From assembly GCA_964482585.1 (NCBI GenBank), contig CAYZYO010000063.1, forward strand, positions 1 through 14,230: DNA of 14,230 bases. Reading direction: 5' to 3'. Source of the stretch: CAYZYO01 sp964482585. GTDB lineage: Bacteria; Bacillota; Syntrophomonadia; Syntrophomonadales; Syntrophomonadaceae. A model generated the notes under the pieces. The model was not told the DNA's origin and did no database searches. It saw only the letters and a list, made by a program, of their open reading frames with translations. Shown here piece after piece: positions 7,621-14,230 of this stretch. Within the stretch, counting starts at the first letter, position 1. The number at the start of each line of letters is the position of its first letter. A program made the position numbers and the translations under genes.

Positions 7621-9030
7621 TTAAAATCTAAAATAAATAAAGGGGTTAAATTTTTGCCCCATTAAAAATATTAGGGAAATAATAAAAATAGCCAGAAGAT
7701 AAAAATCATACAGGTATTTTAGCTGGCTGTTACTTCCGGATTCTATTTTCTTCACAGTATTATTAAACCAGGGCAGTGATGCTGCAAGAGCAATAATTAG
7801 AAATGGCAATGCATATAGCATATCGGTATAAGTAAACAGTAAAGAATCTATGGATGTTTTATGATAAATAAACATTCTTTTGAGATAAAAGGGTAAATAA
7901 TTAAAGTTCTCGATTCTGAATAAAACCCACCCGATAATAACAAAAAACATAGCATAAATATGTTGAATCACCGGGGGTATTTTAATTAAAAGATTCCGTA
8001 TTACGTACTTCTCAATTACCAACAGCAATCCGTAATACAGTCCCCATAACACAAAATTCCAACTGGCTCCATGCCACAGCCCGGTTAAAAACCAGACTAT
8101 AAACAGATTGCGCAGAACCCATTTCCTATTGCCGCCTAAAGGTATATAAACATAATCTCTAAACCAGGTACTCAAAGAGATATGCCATCTTCGCCAGAAT
8201 TCGGTGATACTTTTCGATATGTAGGGATAATTAAAATTCTCCAAATAGTGGAAGCCAAACATTCTTCCCAGGCCGATAGCCATATCACTATATCCTGAAA
8301 AATCAAAATAAATCTGAAAAGTATAAGCAATGGCACCTAACCAAATCAATAGAGTGCCCGGGTCACCATTGGGATTATTGAAAATGGTATCGGCAATTAT
8401 TCCCATCTGGTTGGCTATTAGAATTTTTTTGCTAAAACCAATTATAAATCTTTTGAGACCCTCTATAACATCAGCAAATGACTCTTTCCTATTCTCCAGT
8501 TCATGTCCAATAGTAATATAACGCACGATAGGACCGGCCATTATTTGCGGAAACAAGGCGATATAGGTTGCCAGGGTTAAGAAATTCTTTTGAGCTTTAA
8601 TTTTTCCTGTGTAAACATCAGCAACATAAGATATAGCTGCGAAAGTATAAAAACTAACACCAATAGGCAGAGGTAAATTTCCTAAAAAAAAATTTGTACC
8701 AAAAAGGCTATTAATATTTTCAACCAAAAAACCTGAATACTTGAAAAACCCCAGTATTCCGAGGTTTAATACCAGCGCTAAAACGAAGCTGACTTTTGCT
8801 TTGCCTTTATTGCCATTTTCTTTATTTATATCAATGAGCCGGGCAAATAAGAAGTTGCCAGATGCTGATAAGAACACTAGAAAAATATATACTGGTTCTC
8901 CCCAGGCATAAAATACCAAAGAGGCCAACAGCAGTATAATATTTTTCAATTTTCTGCCGGGCATAGTGAAATATAATAAAAGCACAACAGGTAAAAACAA
9001 GAAGACAAATGTTAAACTAGAAAAAATCAC
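7621..9030 (-). CDS. MBOAT family O-acyltransferase (AlgI/DltB-like)
   Basis: A 469-residue polytopic membrane protein of the MBOAT family, closest in appearance to AlgI-type enzymes that pass acetyl groups across the membrane for O-acetylation of exported polysaccharides. The diagnostic segments are present: YFDFSGYSDMAIGLGRMFGF, then FWRRWHISLSTWFRDYVYIP (His283), then LTGLWHGASWNFVLWG, in which His320 is the expected catalytic histidine. Length and hydrophobic pattern fit the family. Translation starts at a GTG (9028-9030) with TAGGAG eight bases upstream. That ribosome binding site overlaps the stop codon of the DHHW gene, only 11 bases away, so the two are translationally coupled. It is the last gene of a three-gene group. 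The acceptor is unknown; because no cell-wall alanylation genes are nearby, I favour an AlgI-like over a DltB role. Confidence 0.9.
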   Translation of the reverse strand: MIFSSLTFVFLFLPVVLLLYFTMPGRKLKNIILLLASLVFYAWGEPVYIFLVFLSASGNFLFARLIDINKENGNKGKAKVSFVLALVLNLGILGFFKYSGFLVENINSLFGTNFFLGNLPLPIGVSFYTFAAISYVADVYTGKIKAQKNFLTLATYIALFPQIMAGPIVRYITIGHELENRKESFADVIEGLKRFIIGFSKKILIANQMGIIADTIFNNPNGDPGTLLIWLGAIAYTFQIYFDFSGYSDMAIGLGRMFGFHYLENFNYPYISKSITEFWRRWHISLSTWFRDYVYIPLGGNRKWVLRNLFIVWFLTGLWHGASWNFVLWGLYYGLLLVIEKYVIRNLLIKIPPVIQHIYAMFFVIIGWVLFRIENFNYLPFYLKRMFIYHKTSIDSLLFTYTDMLYALPFLIIALAASLPWFNNTVKKIESGSNSQLKYLYDFYLLAIFIISLIFLMGQKFNPFIYFRF

Positions 9031-9041
9031 TGTTAAGTCTC

Positions 9042-10316
9042 CTAATAGTTAATCAAAAAGGTATCATTTGCATAAAAATATAAATAGCCAGTTAACAGAA
9101 CTTTATCAATATTTTTACCTTCTATAAAATCATCAAAATCAAAGGGCTTTCGGCAGTCTTTTTCATAGTGTCTGAGATCAATAAAATAAGTATTATTGAA
9201 ATGAGCAGCAATAAACTCATTAATCGGGTTAGAAAAAGACTCTACGAAAACAACAATGTTCCCCTTTCCCGGCTGATTATATCTATACTCTACCACTCCA
9301 TAATCATAGCCATAGCAGGCAGCATAATGATTAAAGCCTTGTACTGATGAATAATTTCCTTTTTCATACGTTTTTTTGTCTCCATATGGTGCTGGCTGGC
9401 TGTTTATATAGACTTTATGTCCGGGAAGGTCTCCCTTTAACAGGCTGAAGGTATCACTTATATCATAATCATCAATTTTTCTGGATTTATAGCCATTGTA
9501 TCGAATACTGGGTACATTAATAATCTCCGTTTTTATCAGCTTTTCATCATTTCCTTTCAGCAGAGCAATAATGTGTTGGTATCCTTCTTTTTGACCTGCC
9601 GGATTCCAGTGGTGATCTGTTTTGAAAAACCATTTTTGGTATTCTTCAGGCATGTCGATAGTGAGTTTACTCAAATTTACCCGATCATTAAGAAAGCTTG
9701 CAAAATTATTAAATAATGAATGATTAATTTCTTTATTAATAAAATCAATATCCACATCGGTTTCGATATAGAAACAGTAAAAATCAATATTTGGGTACTT
9801 ATCTGCTAACATATTGATATTATTTGCTTTAGATTGAAAGAGTTGATTGGCGTTTTCGTTCTCATACCTGGGAAAAACCAAATGATGTGAATCATTAAGT
9901 TCAAATAAATTGTTGCCTTTAGGCGTTAAGTCTGGAAAAGCAATCACTTTATTATTTACAGAGTTATCCGGAATTCCGTTCTGCTGTTTGGCTAATGGCT
10001 TTATACTTTTCAAGCTGGAGGCAATTATTCCAAGATTCTGACGCTTTATATTGTTATATGTTGCTTTCAGGGTCTGTCCCAGAACAAGTTGATCAGATAG
10101 TGCTTGCTCTAAACCTGTTTGATAATCTGTCTTAAGAAAAGAAGCTATTGAAAATGCAGGGAATTCTGTTAATGTCCTATTCTCTATAGTGGATTCAGTC
10201 TTAATACCCCTTATGAAAATGCCTCCTACTAAAATGAGGATCAGTCCCAATAAAAAAGAGGAAAACAATTTACCTCTTTTTCTTTTCATTTTACTATTAT
10301 TGTTACTACTACTCAT
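9042..10316 (-). CDS. DHHW/AlgJ-AlgX-like SGNH-fold acetyltransferase partner
   Basis: A 424-residue protein with a basic N-terminus and one membrane anchor at about residues 17-35 (FSSFLLGLILILVGGIFI), so the bulk is expected outside the cell. It carries FFKTDHHWNPAGQKEGY with the DHHW motif at 234-237, the signature of the DHHW family, related to AlgJ and AlgX, which supply the Asp and His of a Ser-His-Asp triad. The expected nucleophile block, usually GDSxS, reads VESFSNP with Ser360 kept but Gly-Asp replaced by Val-Glu. The C-terminal NNTYFIDLRHYEKD matches the family pattern. The start has GAGGAG about ten bases upstream. It is coupled to the MBOAT gene downstream; together they probably move and attach acetyl groups to an exported glycan. 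The family is confident and the substrate unknown. Confidence 0.85.
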   Translation of the reverse strand: MSSSNNNSKMKRKRGKLFSSFLLGLILILVGGIFIRGIKTESTIENRTLTEFPAFSIASFLKTDYQTGLEQALSDQLVLGQTLKATYNNIKRQNLGIIASSLKSIKPLAKQQNGIPDNSVNNKVIAFPDLTPKGNNLFELNDSHHLVFPRYENENANQLFQSKANNINMLADKYPNIDFYCFYIETDVDIDFINKEINHSLFNNFASFLNDRVNLSKLTIDMPEEYQKWFFKTDHHWNPAGQKEGYQHIIALLKGNDEKLIKTEIINVPSIRYNGYKSRKIDDYDISDTFSLLKGDLPGHKVYINSQPAPYGDKKTYEKGNYSSVQGFNHYAACYGYDYGVVEYRYNQPGKGNIVVFVESFSNPINEFIAAHFNNTYFIDLRHYEKDCRKPFDFDDFIEGKNIDKVLLTGYLYFYANDTFLINY

Positions 10317-10409
10317 AAAATATAGACTCCTCTATTATATTCATTATGTCTATGTTGCGGATATGGAATAATTGGTATTACTTTAGAAAAATGCAAAGAT
10401 ATCATTAAA

Positions 10410-11234
10410 TTAAGTTTCAGAACTAGCTACAAAGGTTTCTTCCTGACCATTCCATTTAATAGTGAAGGTAATATCATCCTCAGGACTAAGGAGTTTTTCT
10501 TTACCGCTTGATGAACCCAGCATTACCATGTCATTTTTATAAAATGAACGGCCTATTGTGCCAGACTGGGAATAAGCAGGAGCTTGCATTTGGTAGGATA
10601 GCGTGTCTACTGACTCTATATCTTCGCCCAGATATTTAAGCGAAGTAGATACATTATAGTAATTATCATTATTCAAAGTGGCCTGTTCATCATGATATAG
10701 ATATTCATGAAATTTTACTACCGTATTTGATTCCCAGTTGTTTCCGGTTCCTGTAAAAATAATTTCTTGGGTATCATTTAGTTTTTCAAACACTGTGTTT
10801 ACTACTATGTTTAATTGTTCCAGCGTTTGCATCTTTAGTTCCTTTTCATCTGCTGGGATAATAAGCAGCATCAGATTTTTGGCGCAGGTATTAGGTTCTG
10901 AAGAGTACAATTTAAATCCGTCGCTATTGAGCCACATTTCACTGGCAATTTTACGCTCGTTAATAGAGTTATAACAATAAATATTGAGTTTGTGATTGGT
11001 GTCATTTATATAAAAGGTGGCTGGTTTGACTCCATGTATTTCTTCAGCATTGAAGTCCCAGGTCCTGTGTAAATTAATACCTTCCTTTGCCAAAATATTG
11101 ACTGCCTGATTTACACTTAGAGTTGATTCAGAGTGGGGGTTTTCTACATGGGATTTTTTTGCTACAAGTACTAAGACTATTAGAATAGTTAGAAAAATGG
11201 CTAAGCCTGTGTATAATCCCCTTTTTCTATTCAT
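10410..11234 (-). CDS. Membrane-anchored extracytoplasmic protein, function unknown
   Basis: A 274-residue protein with a short basic N-terminus (MNRKRG) and one membrane segment at about residues 7-24 (LYTGLAIFLTILIVLVLV). The remaining 250 residues are polar and likely outside the membrane. There is no lipobox cysteine after the helix, so it is an anchored or signal-peptide protein rather than a lipoprotein. The body has alternating hydrophobic strands (TFYINDTNHKLNIYCYNSIN, then LLIIPADEKEL) but no motif I recognise. It is the first gene of the group leading to the DHHW and MBOAT genes, 93 bases upstream of the former, so a role in the same envelope process is inferred from position only. 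The ribosome binding site is an unusual nine-G run ending in AG, six bases before the ATG. Confidence 0.75.
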   Translation of the reverse strand: MNRKRGLYTGLAIFLTILIVLVLVAKKSHVENPHSESTLSVNQAVNILAKEGINLHRTWDFNAEEIHGVKPATFYINDTNHKLNIYCYNSINERKIASEMWLNSDGFKLYSSEPNTCAKNLMLLIIPADEKELKMQTLEQLNIVVNTVFEKLNDTQEIIFTGTGNNWESNTVVKFHEYLYHDEQATLNNDNYYNVSTSLKYLGEDIESVDTLSYQMQAPAYSQSGTIGRSFYKNDMVMLGSSSGKEKLLSPEDDITFTIKWNGQEETFVASSET

Positions 11235-11240
11235 GCTGCT

Positions 11241-11249
11241 CCCCCCCCC
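11241..11249 (-). promoter_or_regulatory. Nine-G homopolymer ribosome binding site
   Basis: On the minus strand a run of nine G residues followed by AGCAGC leads into the ATG at 11232-11234. It is the only purine-rich element before the start, so it must serve as the Shine-Dalgarno sequence. Homopolymeric G tracts of this length are prone to replication slippage. A length change here would alter the ribosome-binding site's strength or spacing but not the reading frame. Confidence 0.6.
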
Positions 11250-11266
11250 TTTTATTGAAAGTCCTG

Positions 11267-11294
11267 ATAATATTTTTGTCTGCTTATGTCACAA
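11267..11294 (-). promoter_or_regulatory. Probable promoter of the acylation gene group
   Basis: On the minus strand TTGTGA (11289-11294) and TATTAT (11267-11272) are spaced 16 bases apart, four and five matches to the sigma-A consensus. The predicted start, near 11260, leaves a 5' UTR of about 25 bases before the 274-residue protein. The -35 element is inside the perfect dyad at 11283-11303. Confidence is moderate because the -35 is imperfect. Confidence 0.4.
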
Positions 11295-11303
11295 AGACAT
11301 AAG
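11283..11303. promoter_or_regulatory. Perfect 8-bp dyad, likely operator
   Basis: CTTATGTC and GACATAAG are exact inverted repeats separated by five bases (21 bp in total). The dyad overlaps the -35 element of the predicted minus-strand promoter at 11267-11294, an arrangement typical of a repressor or activator site. On the plus strand it is followed by a run of six T, so it also resembles an intrinsic terminator, but no plus-strand gene precedes it. The cognate regulator is not in the window. Confidence 0.45.
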
Positions 11304-11399
11304 GGACTTTTTTGCTGTGTCATTAAGTCCTTGCAGCGATATAATGCATTCTCCAATTTATCTTACTATGAGAAGATGAATGACACAACAAAAACGTCC
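11304..11399. repeat. 96-bp element with 21-bp imperfect inverted ends
   Basis: The segment at 11304-11324 (GGACTTTTTTGCTGTGTCATT) is the reverse complement of 11379-11399 at 19 of 21 positions, with 54 bases between. Such ends suggest a miniature inverted-repeat element or the merged ends of a lost insertion sequence; alternatively it forms a long hairpin. No flanking target duplication is apparent. It lies in the 350-base gap between the acylation group and alkD. Confidence 0.5.
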
Positions 11400-11589
11400 T
11401 CTTTATTTCAAAAACCCGCGTTTAAAGTATTTATTGGTAACTTTATCAGGACTATTGCAAATTCATGTGCACGAATATAGACTTGAGGAAACTGAAGAAA
11501 CTGAGAATAAGCAGGGCTTGCATTCCGTGGATACCGTACCCATTGACTCGATATCCAGTCGAACCAAGAGAATTGGAAAGTCTTTTTAA
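11380..11589 (+). pseudogene. Possible C-terminal transposase-like remnant
   Basis: A 69-codon plus-strand ORF, reading in part QQKRPLYFKNPRLKYLLVTL and HVHEYRLEETEETENKQ. The pattern of basic residues, then a hydrophobic stretch, then a charged tail resembles the C-termini of some IS4/IS1634-type transposases, but only loosely. It has no good ribosome binding site, is preceded directly by an in-frame TGA, and starts inside the right arm of the inverted repeat. Its end overlaps the alkD stop by four bases. It could equally be a chance ORF; the remainder of 11400-11585 shows nothing else. Confidence 0.2.
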
Positions 11590-12239
11590 AGGTATTTACT
11601 TCCCTCTCTCTCGCTGAGCGGGGACAGAGAATTATTATTAATAAAGGTTCTTACCCATTCCGGATTAGTTTTGGAGTATTCTCTTAACGCCCAACCTATG
11701 GCCTTATTGACAAAAAACTCTTTGCTATAGCTGTTTTTTAGAATAATTTCCTCCAAAACCTTATTGTTGGTGTGCTCTTTATATTTTAACTGAAATAAAA
11801 TGGCACTGCGGACTAGCCAGATATTATCGGACTTTGCCCATTTAATGATATATTGATCAGTTAAGTCCGGGAAACGATGGCAAAGGTTCCCTACCAGTTT
11901 ATCAGCCATCGCATCCACTGTATCCCACCAGGATTTTTTAATGAGTAGTTCCTGGATTTTTTCTATATCCCGTTTTTGCAAATTTTCCTTAAGAGCAATC
12001 AAATAATCCTGAGACAGGTATTGGTATTCTCTTTCGGCAAGATCCCAGCATATGCTAATGAAGTTCCAGTCAATTACCCCCACTTTCCTCGCCTGCTTTA
12101 AAAACTCTTTTTGCAATTTGTTCCGTTCAGGCCGGGGTATGCCCAGGAAAGGAAACTGGTTTTTCATATAGGCAGCCATTGCTTCAGCTTTGACCGGATC
12201 GTGGTTTTTACGGAATTCGTTTATGATATTCTCAGACAT
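11586..12239 (-). CDS. alkD: AlkD-family DNA alkylation repair glycosylase
   Basis: A 217-residue all-helical HEAT-like repeat protein of the AlkD family, monofunctional glycosylases that excise alkylated purines without flipping the base. Comparing with the known functional residues of Bacillus cereus AlkD (Trp109, Asp113, Arg148, Trp187), the equivalents here are Trp105 and Asp109 in KSWWDTVD, Arg144 in WLVRSAIL and Trp183 in KAIGWALREY. All are conserved at a constant offset of four, so the enzyme looks active. Length is slightly shorter than is usual for the family. The start has GAGGG about seven bases upstream. It begins 50 bases after leuA with no clear terminator between, so it is probably co-transcribed from the leucine-controlled promoter, an unusual pairing. 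Confidence 0.9.
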   Translation of the reverse strand: MSENIINEFRKNHDPVKAEAMAAYMKNQFPFLGIPRPERNKLQKEFLKQARKVGVIDWNFISICWDLAEREYQYLSQDYLIALKENLQKRDIEKIQELLIKKSWWDTVDAMADKLVGNLCHRFPDLTDQYIIKWAKSDNIWLVRSAILFQLKYKEHTNNKVLEEIILKNSYSKEFFVNKAIGWALREYSKTNPEWVRTFINNNSLSPLSEREGSKYL

Positions 12240-12289
12240 ACACCAACCCTCAGTATTTTCAGAATGAAGGATAGTTATTTTGAAATACC

Positions 12290-13813
12290 TTACCCAACGG
12301 TTGTATTTGTTTCTTCGTTTAGTATCTTACTGGCCTTGGACAACGCGTTCACGTAGGCGCGGGCACTGGCTTCAAATATATCGGTGCTTAAACCGCGTCC
12401 TATAAAAATGCTGTTATCACAGCGTATTTTCACTGTGGCATCTCCCAGGGCTTCTGAACCCTGAGTAAGTGATTTTATGGAAAAATCCTCCAGGCGCACA
12501 GGCAGTTTTACGACTCGATTAATCGCTCTTAACAGCGCATCTACTGGACCGTTGCCAAATGATGCTTCAGTCTTTTCTTCCCCGTTGACATCCAGGGTAA
12601 CGGTTGCTGACGAGGTAGTAGCACCATGAGTGGCTACTGAAAGGTTCTTGATGGTTATCCCATTGCCATTCTTTTCATTACCCATTAAGGCATGCAGGTC
12701 CTCATCAAAGATTTCTCCCTTCTGGTCTGCCAGGTTTAGAAAGTTGGCGTACAGTTTATCCAGGTTGTCTTGAACTTCATAGCCGAGCTCTTCTAAACGG
12801 TGTTTTAATGCATGGCGACCTGAACGTGCACTCAATACAATTAAGTTGCGGGGAATTCCTATAATTTCGGGGTCAATAATCTCATAGGTGGTTTTTTCTT
12901 TTAAGACACCATCCTGGTGGATGCCTGAAGCGTGCATAAAAGCGTTGGCTCCCACTATGGCCTTATGACTGGGTACCGGCACCCCGGTGATGCGTGATAC
13001 CAGGCGGCTGGTAGCTGATATCTCCCGGGTTTTTATTTCTGTTTCAACTCCATAAATTTTGGGTTGACTGTAGATTGCCATAATTACTTCTTCCAGGGAC
13101 GTGTTCCCTGCCCTCTCCCCGATTCCATTGATACAGCCCTCAACCTGCCGAGCGCCGGCTTTGATACCGGCCAAAGAATTGGCGGTTGCCATACCCAGGT
13201 CGTTGTGGCAGTGGATACTGATTATGGCTTTATCAATATTATTAACGTTATCAAAGATATAAGTAATAAGATCTCCATATTCCCAGGGGGTAGCATAACC
13301 GACTGTATCAGGCAGATTTACTACTGTAGCTCCCGCGTTTATGACTTCCTCAACTACTCTGGCAAGAAAACTCCAATCACTGCGGAAAGAGTCTTCGGCA
13401 TAGAATTCAATGTCACTAATATACTTCTTAGCCACTTTTACTGCATGAACAGCAGCAGCTAAGACCTCTTGAGGAGACATGCCCAGTTTCATTTCCATAT
13501 GCTGGGGAGAGACCCCGATCCCGGTATGGATCCGGGGGCTTTCTGCACCCTTCAGAGCCTGGGCGCAAATATCTATATCATCATCCACAGCCCTGGTCAA
13601 ACCGCATATCGTAACCCCTTTTACTTCCCGGGCAATAGTCTTAACCGATTCAAAATCCCCCGGTGAAGATGCGGGGAAACCAGCTTCTATAACATCCACG
13701 CCCAGTTTGACCAGCTGACGGCTAATTTCCAGTTTCTCTTTAACATTAAGGGTTATCCCCAACGATTGTTCTCCATCTCTTAAAGTAGTATCGAATATAT
13801 ACAATTTGCTCAT
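12290..13813 (-). CDS. leuA: 2-isopropylmalate synthase
   Basis: The enzyme of the first committed leucine step, condensing acetyl-CoA with 2-oxoisovalerate. The 507-residue length is normal. The catalytic TIM barrel (about 1-270) begins FDTTLRDGEQS with metal-binding Asp13 and contains SIHCHNDLGMATAN with metal ligands His201 and His203, then GCINGIGERAGNTSLEE. The linker has HASGIHQDG. The C-terminal LeuA regulatory domain (about 385-500) keeps GNGPVDALLRAI and GRGLSTDIFEASARAYVNAL, the leucine feedback region. The usual GEQSPG reads GEQSLG, a mild variation. The ATG has AAGGAGG nine bases upstream. Control is by the T-box leader upstream. No other leu genes follow; alkD does. Citramalate synthase is less likely given the T-box and motifs. 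Confidence 0.95.
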   Translation of the reverse strand: MSKLYIFDTTLRDGEQSLGITLNVKEKLEISRQLVKLGVDVIEAGFPASSPGDFESVKTIAREVKGVTICGLTRAVDDDIDICAQALKGAESPRIHTGIGVSPQHMEMKLGMSPQEVLAAAVHAVKVAKKYISDIEFYAEDSFRSDWSFLARVVEEVINAGATVVNLPDTVGYATPWEYGDLITYIFDNVNNIDKAIISIHCHNDLGMATANSLAGIKAGARQVEGCINGIGERAGNTSLEEVIMAIYSQPKIYGVETEIKTREISATSRLVSRITGVPVPSHKAIVGANAFMHASGIHQDGVLKEKTTYEIIDPEIIGIPRNLIVLSARSGRHALKHRLEELGYEVQDNLDKLYANFLNLADQKGEIFDEDLHALMGNEKNGNGITIKNLSVATHGATTSSATVTLDVNGEEKTEASFGNGPVDALLRAINRVVKLPVRLEDFSIKSLTQGSEALGDATVKIRCDNSIFIGRGLSTDIFEASARAYVNALSKASKILNEETNTTVG

Positions 13814-13874
13814 TTATCTCTTCCTCCTTATTTCTATTAAACCAGTTAAGTAGATCGCTAAGGTCGTCCTGCAT
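13746..13874 (-). CDS. Small ORF (42 aa) between T-box terminator and leuA
   Basis: Just downstream of the T-box terminator, AGGAGG lies eight bases before an ATG (13872-13874) opening a 42-codon ORF that begins MQDDLSDLLNWFNRNKEEE. Three of its first nine codons are leucine (CTT, CTA, CTT). It runs out of frame through the leuA ribosome binding site and start codon and stops 66 bases inside leuA. It may be a leader peptide or a translational-coupling ORF, or the ATG may be used rarely. The Shine-Dalgarno match is stronger than chance; the peptide is not recognised. Confidence 0.35.
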   Translation of the reverse strand: MQDDLSDLLNWFNRNKEEEINEQIVYIRYYFKRWRTIVGDNP

Positions 13875-13895
13875 CGACACCACCTCCTAAAAATA

Positions 13896-13930
13896 GAAAA
13901 CCCCTCGCGCTCATAGTATGAGACGAAGAG
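13896..13930 (-). terminator. T-box-controlled intrinsic terminator
   Basis: On the minus strand CTCTTCG-T-CTCA pairs with TGAG-CG-CGAGGGG around the loop TACTA: four inner and seven outer pairs, some of them G-U, with a small internal loop. TTTTCTATTTTT follows. It lies directly downstream of the T-box and upstream of the small ORF and leuA. Confidence 0.75.
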
Positions 13931-14178
13931 TATTTGCTCCGCGGTACCACTCATTTTAGCGATCAAAAGTCGCCCACTTTATAGGATACGGGAAATAAAA
14001 TCCGATACCCCCTTCCTTTTAACGGCGGAAGTTCCCGTCCGAGCCTACTCTCAATGATTTCGGTCGGCAGCTCCAGGGAGAGTTCGGTATACCACTGTGA
14101 CTGCCTCGCACCATCCGGCAGTTCTCTGATTCCGATGGAAAACTTACTAATTCCTGTCATTGCTATTTTTAAAACATT
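13896..14178 (-). ncRNA. T-box riboswitch (leucine) upstream of leuA
   Basis: The leader of leuA contains the canonical T-box AGTGGTACCGCGGAG (13937-13951), whose TGGT can pair with the uncharged tRNA 3' end ACCA, matching the A discriminator of tRNA-Leu. Upstream is a stem I apical region with GGTGCGAGGC and a 3' strand reading ACCGAACTCTCC. The most plausible specifier is CTC (14080-14082), a leucine codon, consistent with the leuA target. A terminator follows the T-box. Uncharged tRNA-Leu should stabilise the antiterminator and turn leuA, and probably alkD, on. The T-box is certain; the specifier choice is inferred partly from the gene. Confidence 0.9.
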
Positions 14179-14184
14179 GTATAC

Positions 14185-14213
14185 ATTATAATTGGCTGCC
14201 CATCTGATGTCAA
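14185..14213 (-). promoter_or_regulatory. Consensus sigma-A promoter of the leuA leader
   Basis: On the minus strand TTGACA (14208-14213) and TATAAT (14185-14190) are perfect consensus hexamers spaced exactly 17 bases apart. The expected start, near 14178, defines a leader of about 365 bases before leuA. A promoter this strong fits control exerted downstream by the T-box rather than at initiation. Confidence 0.9.
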
Positions 14214-14230
14214 TATAAAATCACTTATAA

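Noticed and set aside
7585..7622. GTTTC...GAAAC hairpin after the MBOAT gene as a terminator
   Set aside because: The stem is six pairs with a loop of about 16 bases and no clean T-run.
10189..10371. 60-codon plus-strand ORF with a poly-leucine stretch
   Set aside because: Antisense to the lysine/asparagine-rich N-terminus of the DHHW protein; a codon-composition artefact.
13963..14160. 65-codon minus-strand ORF in the leuA leader
   Set aside because: It lies entirely within the T-box RNA, has no Shine-Dalgarno sequence, and its sequence is explained by RNA structure conservation.

Overview
The window looks like a chromosomal segment of a low-to-moderate G+C Firmicute, most likely an anaerobic member of the Clostridia. 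This is inferred from strong AGGAGG-type ribosome binding sites, consensus sigma-A promoters, a T-box leader upstream of leuA, a Tex homologue and an AlgI/DHHW acylation pair. No rRNA, tRNA, CRISPR array or intact insertion sequence was found. All confident genes but one lie on the minus strand.

Left part (1-2098): a SEC-C zinc-motif protein with a Rho-N/SAP-like segment near its N-terminus, then an 86-residue three-helix membrane protein, both on the minus strand. They are followed by about 420 bases without a convincing gene. That stretch holds a 12-bp inverted repeat, a tiny ORF with a good Shine-Dalgarno sequence, and a near-consensus plus-strand promoter.

Centre (2099-4888): the only confident plus-strand gene is the standout of the window. 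It encodes a 929-residue protein that joins three parts: a PfkB/ribokinase-like domain whose usual catalytic Asp position appears to be His, an AAA+ ATPase with clear Walker A and B motifs, and a C-terminal SLOG-type Rossmann domain of the kind used to sense nucleotide-derived signals. It has its own promoter and no partner gene beside it. The best reading is a single-gene nucleotide-sensing stress or conflict protein; this is inference from domain architecture.

Next (4945-11234, minus strand): a YgbA-type, nitrous-oxide-stimulated-promoter family cysteine protein downstream of tex. Then comes a group read 274-residue anchored protein, then DHHW (AlgJ/AlgX-like), then MBOAT acyltransferase. 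The last two are 11 bp apart and translationally coupled. Together they resemble the membrane and extracytoplasmic halves of a polysaccharide O-acetylation machine, although no glycosyltransferase or polymerase gene lies in the window. The group starts from a likely promoter whose -35 element sits on a perfect 8-bp dyad, and its first gene has a nine-G tract as ribosome binding site.

Right part (11235-14230): a 350-base gap contains a 96-bp element with 21-bp imperfect inverted ends and a possible transposase-like remnant. Then come an AlkD-family DNA glycosylase and, upstream of it, leuA (2-isopropylmalate synthase). leuA is preceded by a leucine T-box riboswitch with terminator and a perfect consensus promoter. 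Between the terminator and leuA lies an unlisted 42-codon ORF with its own AGGAGG, three leucine codons in its first nine, and an out-of-frame overlap with the leuA start.
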